From Schistosoma haematobium (Eukaryota; Platyhelminthes; Trematoda; Strigeidida; Schistosomatidae), in the NCBI RefSeq assembly GCF_000699445.3, contig NC_067201.1:16919501-16983500 (forward strand): a stretch of 64,000 bases of DNA. The letters are read 5' to 3'. Shown one piece after another: positions 61,601-64,000 of this stretch; position 1 is the first letter of the stretch; each line of letters starts with the position of its first letter. The position numbers and the translations under genes are program-made. The notes under the pieces were generated by a model. The model was not told the origin of the DNA and did no database searches. It saw nothing but the letters and a program-made list of their open reading frames with translations.

Positions 61601-62992
61601 ATAAAATCCTAAACCTCCTTTTTAAAAAATATGCTGACGTTCTGTGCTAGTCATTCACAAGCATCTTTAACAGATCCTTCTCAACTAATCTCATACCGAA
61701 AATGTGGAGAAAGATAAAGATAACGCCGATACCTAAGAAAGTCTCTGGCAATAAGAATGTGAAATTCACACGCATAACAATAACTTCATCTTTCCTCAAA
61801 TCAATCAAAAAATTGTTGATACTCCCACTTCAACCTTCACTAAAAGAGCACATTGATCCGTATCAGTTTGCTCACAAATGCTAAACAGCATTTCAGATGC
61901 TGTTGTTCCACGTCATAATATATTATTGAGCTTGGAAAAGTGTAAGAAATATGTTCGATGCACTTTCTGGACTATACTTCTGCCTTTGACTTGACTTTCA
62001 CTTGACAAGTAAATCAGCGTTGACACTGACAGCTTTATAACGTAGTGCCTATGTTTCTACCTCTCTAGAAGAGAACAGTACATAAATGTGTACATGTTCA
62101 ACAAATTACCTTATAAAAAAGTTACATCACAGATAGAAGGCTATTGATAACCAGTTATATTTGGATTATTTGATGATTTCTTGTGATGACTGTGTTTTGG
62201 ATCAGTTCCAAGAAAATAAAGCTTTTTGGTAATTGGATTTCTTGTCTGCTATTATTTTAGAATTACAAATTGTCAATAAACATAATGACAGTGAAACTTT
62301 GCAAACATCTGGCTCTATCGTGTTAGTCAGTTATTCTAAATTAAAATGTCTTTCAGTATGAAACAAAATCTGAATAAGCTTTATTAAATGGACTTCTTCA
62401 ATATTAACAGGGAAATTTACATCTTTTCTATATATCGATTTTCATTTTACTGCAACATTTTACAGATTTACCTACTGTTTCTAAGTCGAATTTACTATTA
62501 TTTGTATTGAATGTTATGGTTACTTGTCGATCACCTTCAACCACCTAATATGGAACAAAAGTGCATCGCGATGTCCAGTTACGTAGGCTGAAATATCACA
62601 TTATAATATGCTTGATAGTATTTGGTCATGTCTAAAGACTATATGAAAATTACAATTGTAATATTAATTAATTTTGAATATATATATGATTGATCAAACT
62701 ACATTTGATTCTCACAATAATTCCTCTTTTTCATTTTGTATCCTTCATATAAATGTCTACATACACATGTATATGCAGTATGTGAGATTACATTATGAAA
62801 CTTGTCCTGAGCTAGTACTGCATTTATTACTTCATGAATGGAAAATACGTGTGCCGAATTTAGTCATTTCAATTGTCGGTGGATTAGCCAATGCTCCATT
62901 ACAAGCAAAATTACAACAAGTTGTAAAACATGGTATATTGAGAGCAGCTAAAACAACTGGTGCTTGGATTGTTACAAATGGATTAGATATTG
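48422..62992 (+). CDS. TRPM-family cation channel, first four recognised exons, 3' end outside window
   Basis: Melastatin-type transient receptor potential channel of the plasma membrane. Exons seen are 48422-48541, 51308-51381, 58441-58672 and 62779-62992. All junctions are GT..AG and phases agree (0, 2, 0), with the last exon ending in phase 1. Exon 1 encodes a basic, Ser-rich leader (nine consecutive Ser). Exon 2 gives IPWIEQNIVCLECAKFVFAR and exon 3 PCCSCGLTFSEH, the WIE..I..EC..F / C-x-CG pattern at the start of TRPM MHR1. Exons 3-4 continue with QEMPTNAYGTVEFQGG and then NLVISIVGGLANAPLQAKL and TTGAWIVTNGLDIG, as in TRPM2/TRPM8-like proteins. Schistosomes have several TRPMs, including the praziquantel-responsive one; which paralogue this is cannot be decided here. 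The ATG at 48422 is likely but an upstream coding exon is possible. Confidence 0.92.
48600..48870 (-). repeat. Decayed hammerhead SINE in TRPM intron 1
   Basis: The plus strand reads CAGCTAGACCACCAGTGAAA, TGGACAGCCGTTTCGTGCTA and CTTCTCAGCAGTGCGCATCC, followed by a degenerate B-box/A-box region (GGCTCAACGTCTAGACCACT). This is colinear with the SINE at 2290-2480. The ribozyme core reads CTGAGAA (G8 changed) and stem II no longer pairs, so it is inactive. Confidence 0.75.
49257..49302. repeat. (CATA)n microsatellite
   Basis: About eleven copies of the tetranucleotide TACA/CATA in TRPM intron 1. Confidence 0.95.
49632..49671. repeat. (TA)n microsatellite
   Basis: Forty bases of uninterrupted TA dinucleotide in TRPM intron 1. 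Confidence 0.97.
50080..50200 (-). mobile_element. Decayed RTE-like (SR2-type) 3' coding scrap
   Basis: The plus strand here (AGCCATGTCACCGACTTTCT, ATAAATTATGATTATGCGGT, CCTGGTTATGGCTTATATCT) is similar in order and wording to the C-terminal coding region of the RTE copy near 33540-33630. Translation on the minus strand is broken by stops. It is antisense within TRPM intron 1. Confidence 0.4.
50698..51070 (-). mobile_element. Penelope-like element GIY-YIG endonuclease fragment
   Basis: Minus-strand reading frame of about 80 codons ending with TGA at 50698-50700. It reads VTSHCVYQFTCMCGNTYIGR, then INRDL, a stop, LRVGEHIPKWL and, later, STAEHLIETGHKVDIKSAF. This is the C-terminal GIY-YIG nuclease of Penelope-like retroelements: a Cys-x-Cys just before NTYIGR, the conserved Arg, the EH-PKWL segment and the AEHL-TGH motif. 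The upstream part (51070-50950) is readable but frameshifted; the RT is missing. One in-frame stop makes it inactive. It lies antisense in TRPM intron 1. Confidence 0.75.
51382..58440 (+). other. TRPM intron 2, nothing else recognised
   Basis: A 7.1-kb AT-rich intron with many short homopolymer and simple-sequence stretches. A stretch at 56350-56480 looks like dispersed-repeat DNA but could not be assigned. No coding signature was found on either strand. Confidence 0.6.
55839..55857. repeat. (AGT)n short microsatellite
   Basis: Six copies of the AGT/TAG trinucleotide in TRPM intron 2. Confidence 0.9.
59260..59523 (-). CDS. Antisense ORF in TRPM intron 3, faintly VPS53-like
   Basis: An 87-codon open frame on the minus strand, unusually protein-like for this AT-rich intron. 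Its centre reads STESFYIIYTNMREIVKHY and later LSQPFQELYAQFIRIYQVQL. The spacing resembles the part of VPS53 (GARP/EARP tethering complex) with an F-x-x-Y-x-x-x-M/L segment followed by F-x-x-Y-L-x-x-Y-A. An acceptor-like AATTCAG lies just upstream of the ATG. There are no other VPS53-like exons nearby, so it may be a stray exon, a retrocopy fragment or chance. Confidence 0.25.
   Translation of the reverse strand: MPVSSTESFYIIYTNMREIVKHYIPQQIKPNPNSILITLSQPFQELYAQFIRIYQVQLYEKKSAIYTGGINNVKQDGIIKHVDRSKK
60869..62110 (+). mobile_element. Decayed non-LTR retrotransposon, sense strand, in TRPM intron 3
   Basis: Plus-strand coding remnants across shifting frames. An endonuclease C-terminal-like stretch is at 60869-61060 (RFSYLDFVFINDVGTYV, LPKVYGKHGK). 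A linker at 61080-61370 has MTNWELFTDGSLENTTDVI and RTRRVKERMYKEKN. RT N-terminal segments at 61390-61880 have PFKELTGDGHIRS, CLGPDKILNLLFKKYADVL, ITPIPKKVSGNKNVKF, SSFLKSIKKLL and HIDPYQFAHKC. A fingers/palm trace follows to about 62110. The catalytic aspartate box is not readable. Several stops and frameshifts show it is dead. Confidence 0.75.
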
Positions 62993-64000
62993 GTAGGTGA
63001 ATTTTTTTCTAGTCGCTTGTTAAAATACTATCTTTTCATGTTTGTATCTTCTCAAGTTATTGCTAATGTATGAATTTAAGACTATTTCGATTTTGTAAAA
63101 CTAATTTGCTTATACTGTAAACCTAGCACTCATTAATTATTTGGTTAAAAGATAAAATTGTGTATATTTTTTCATCCAAATTCATAAAACAGGTCCCTCA
63201 ATGTTTTTTAAAATTACATTAAATAATACACACTATTAAATAAATCATCTATATGATTAAATGAAGGAATATAAGAGAAATGAAGCTTTAGCACTCCAGG
63301 AAGTGGTTTTTTCACCACAATTCTATTTAACATATTCAGATCCCCCCCTTAAAAGCCAACATGTTTTAGACAGTAAATTATAATTAAAAGAAAATAAACA
63401 GTTGATCATATTGTTACTTATATCCATATTGTTTATTTTGTGTCATTAACTAATTAGTACTGTTTGTTATTTTTAATATATACACTTAGCATTGCAAAAG
63501 TGATAAACCACTGACTTATTAACACAACGAAATATTATGCAAGACAATCTTCATAAGTGAACACCACTGATCACGGCCTCACTAAGATTCCGTTCAAAGT
63601 AATTCACTCATGAATATATGATAGGCTGTTGGCGGAAATTACTCACATTTATGCGAATTCATATTATCGACTAACTTTAGCTAGACATTAATTGAAAATT
63701 AGGGATCACTCAATAGCTTTTAAAATAGTGAGTGTTGATACGTAGTGAGCAACCTTCAACAAAGTCCCATGTTAATAATCATCTCGTGTTCATTATTGAC
63801 TAGCTCTAACCGGTTACTTAAAAGCTGTGGCCGGTGGAATTCACATATGCTGAAAATATGATAGAAATCTTAATTATCGTCTTTCTTTTCTTGGTCTATT
63901 CACGTGTTGGCAAACTGTTCTACTGCTTAACTGCAATAACTGATCACTTATTAGCAACAATTGTCCGTTTAGCTAATTGAATTGTGCGGATCAAGTTGTA
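62993..64000 (+). other. Start of TRPM intron 4, nothing recognised
   Basis: After the GTAGGT donor at 62993 the remaining 1 kb is AT-rich intronic DNA with no coding signature and no recognised repeat. Confidence 0.65.

Overview
The window is AT-rich animal nuclear DNA, almost certainly from a blood fluke of the genus Schistosoma. It contains flatworm-type split genes with very short 5' introns (30-48 nt). It also contains tRNA-related SINEs of the Sm-alpha type carrying hammerhead ribozymes, and many decayed CR1-like (SR1/Perere-like) and RTE-like (SR2/SR3-like) non-LTR elements, plus Ty3/gypsy and Penelope-like remnants. The species cannot be fixed from the sequence alone.

Layout. 443-7251 (-) is a complete four-exon DDRGK1 (UFBP1) gene. 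One intron holds a hammerhead SINE insertion and a GC-rich repeat, and a CR1-like element (about 7253-9295, -) ends directly upstream of its start codon. 9300-15200 is mostly featureless, with a decayed coding-like stretch at 11.7-12.5 kb. 15217-16036 (-) is a compact four-exon gene model that joins a FAR1-like N-terminus to a SWIM zinc finger and has no transposase core. 18979-30866 (-) is a complete eight-exon bystin (BYSL) gene. Its introns contain a full-length but broken RTE element with target-site duplications, inserted into an older SINE, and further SINE/hammerhead copies. 32.7-41 kb is a retroelement graveyard: two RTE-like pieces (one a mosaic), a CR1-like element with a PHD-like finger, and a Ty3/gypsy remnant, all on the - strand.

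The last third is the 5' end of a TRPM-family cation channel gene on the + strand (first recognised exon 48422, fourth exon ending 62992, continuing past the window). This is the family that includes the schistosome praziquantel-responsive channel. A small unidentified - strand gene (46276-47917, possibly to 48271) lies head to head with it. The TRPM introns hold a decayed SINE, a Penelope-like GIY-YIG fragment, an RTE scrap, a sense-strand non-LTR element, and an antisense ORF that might be VPS53-like.

The host genes do not form one pathway. DDRGK1 acts in ER-associated UFMylation, bystin in 40S ribosome assembly, and TRPM in membrane cation flux. Gene models were built by hand from splice consensus, phase agreement and family similarity, with no alignments run.
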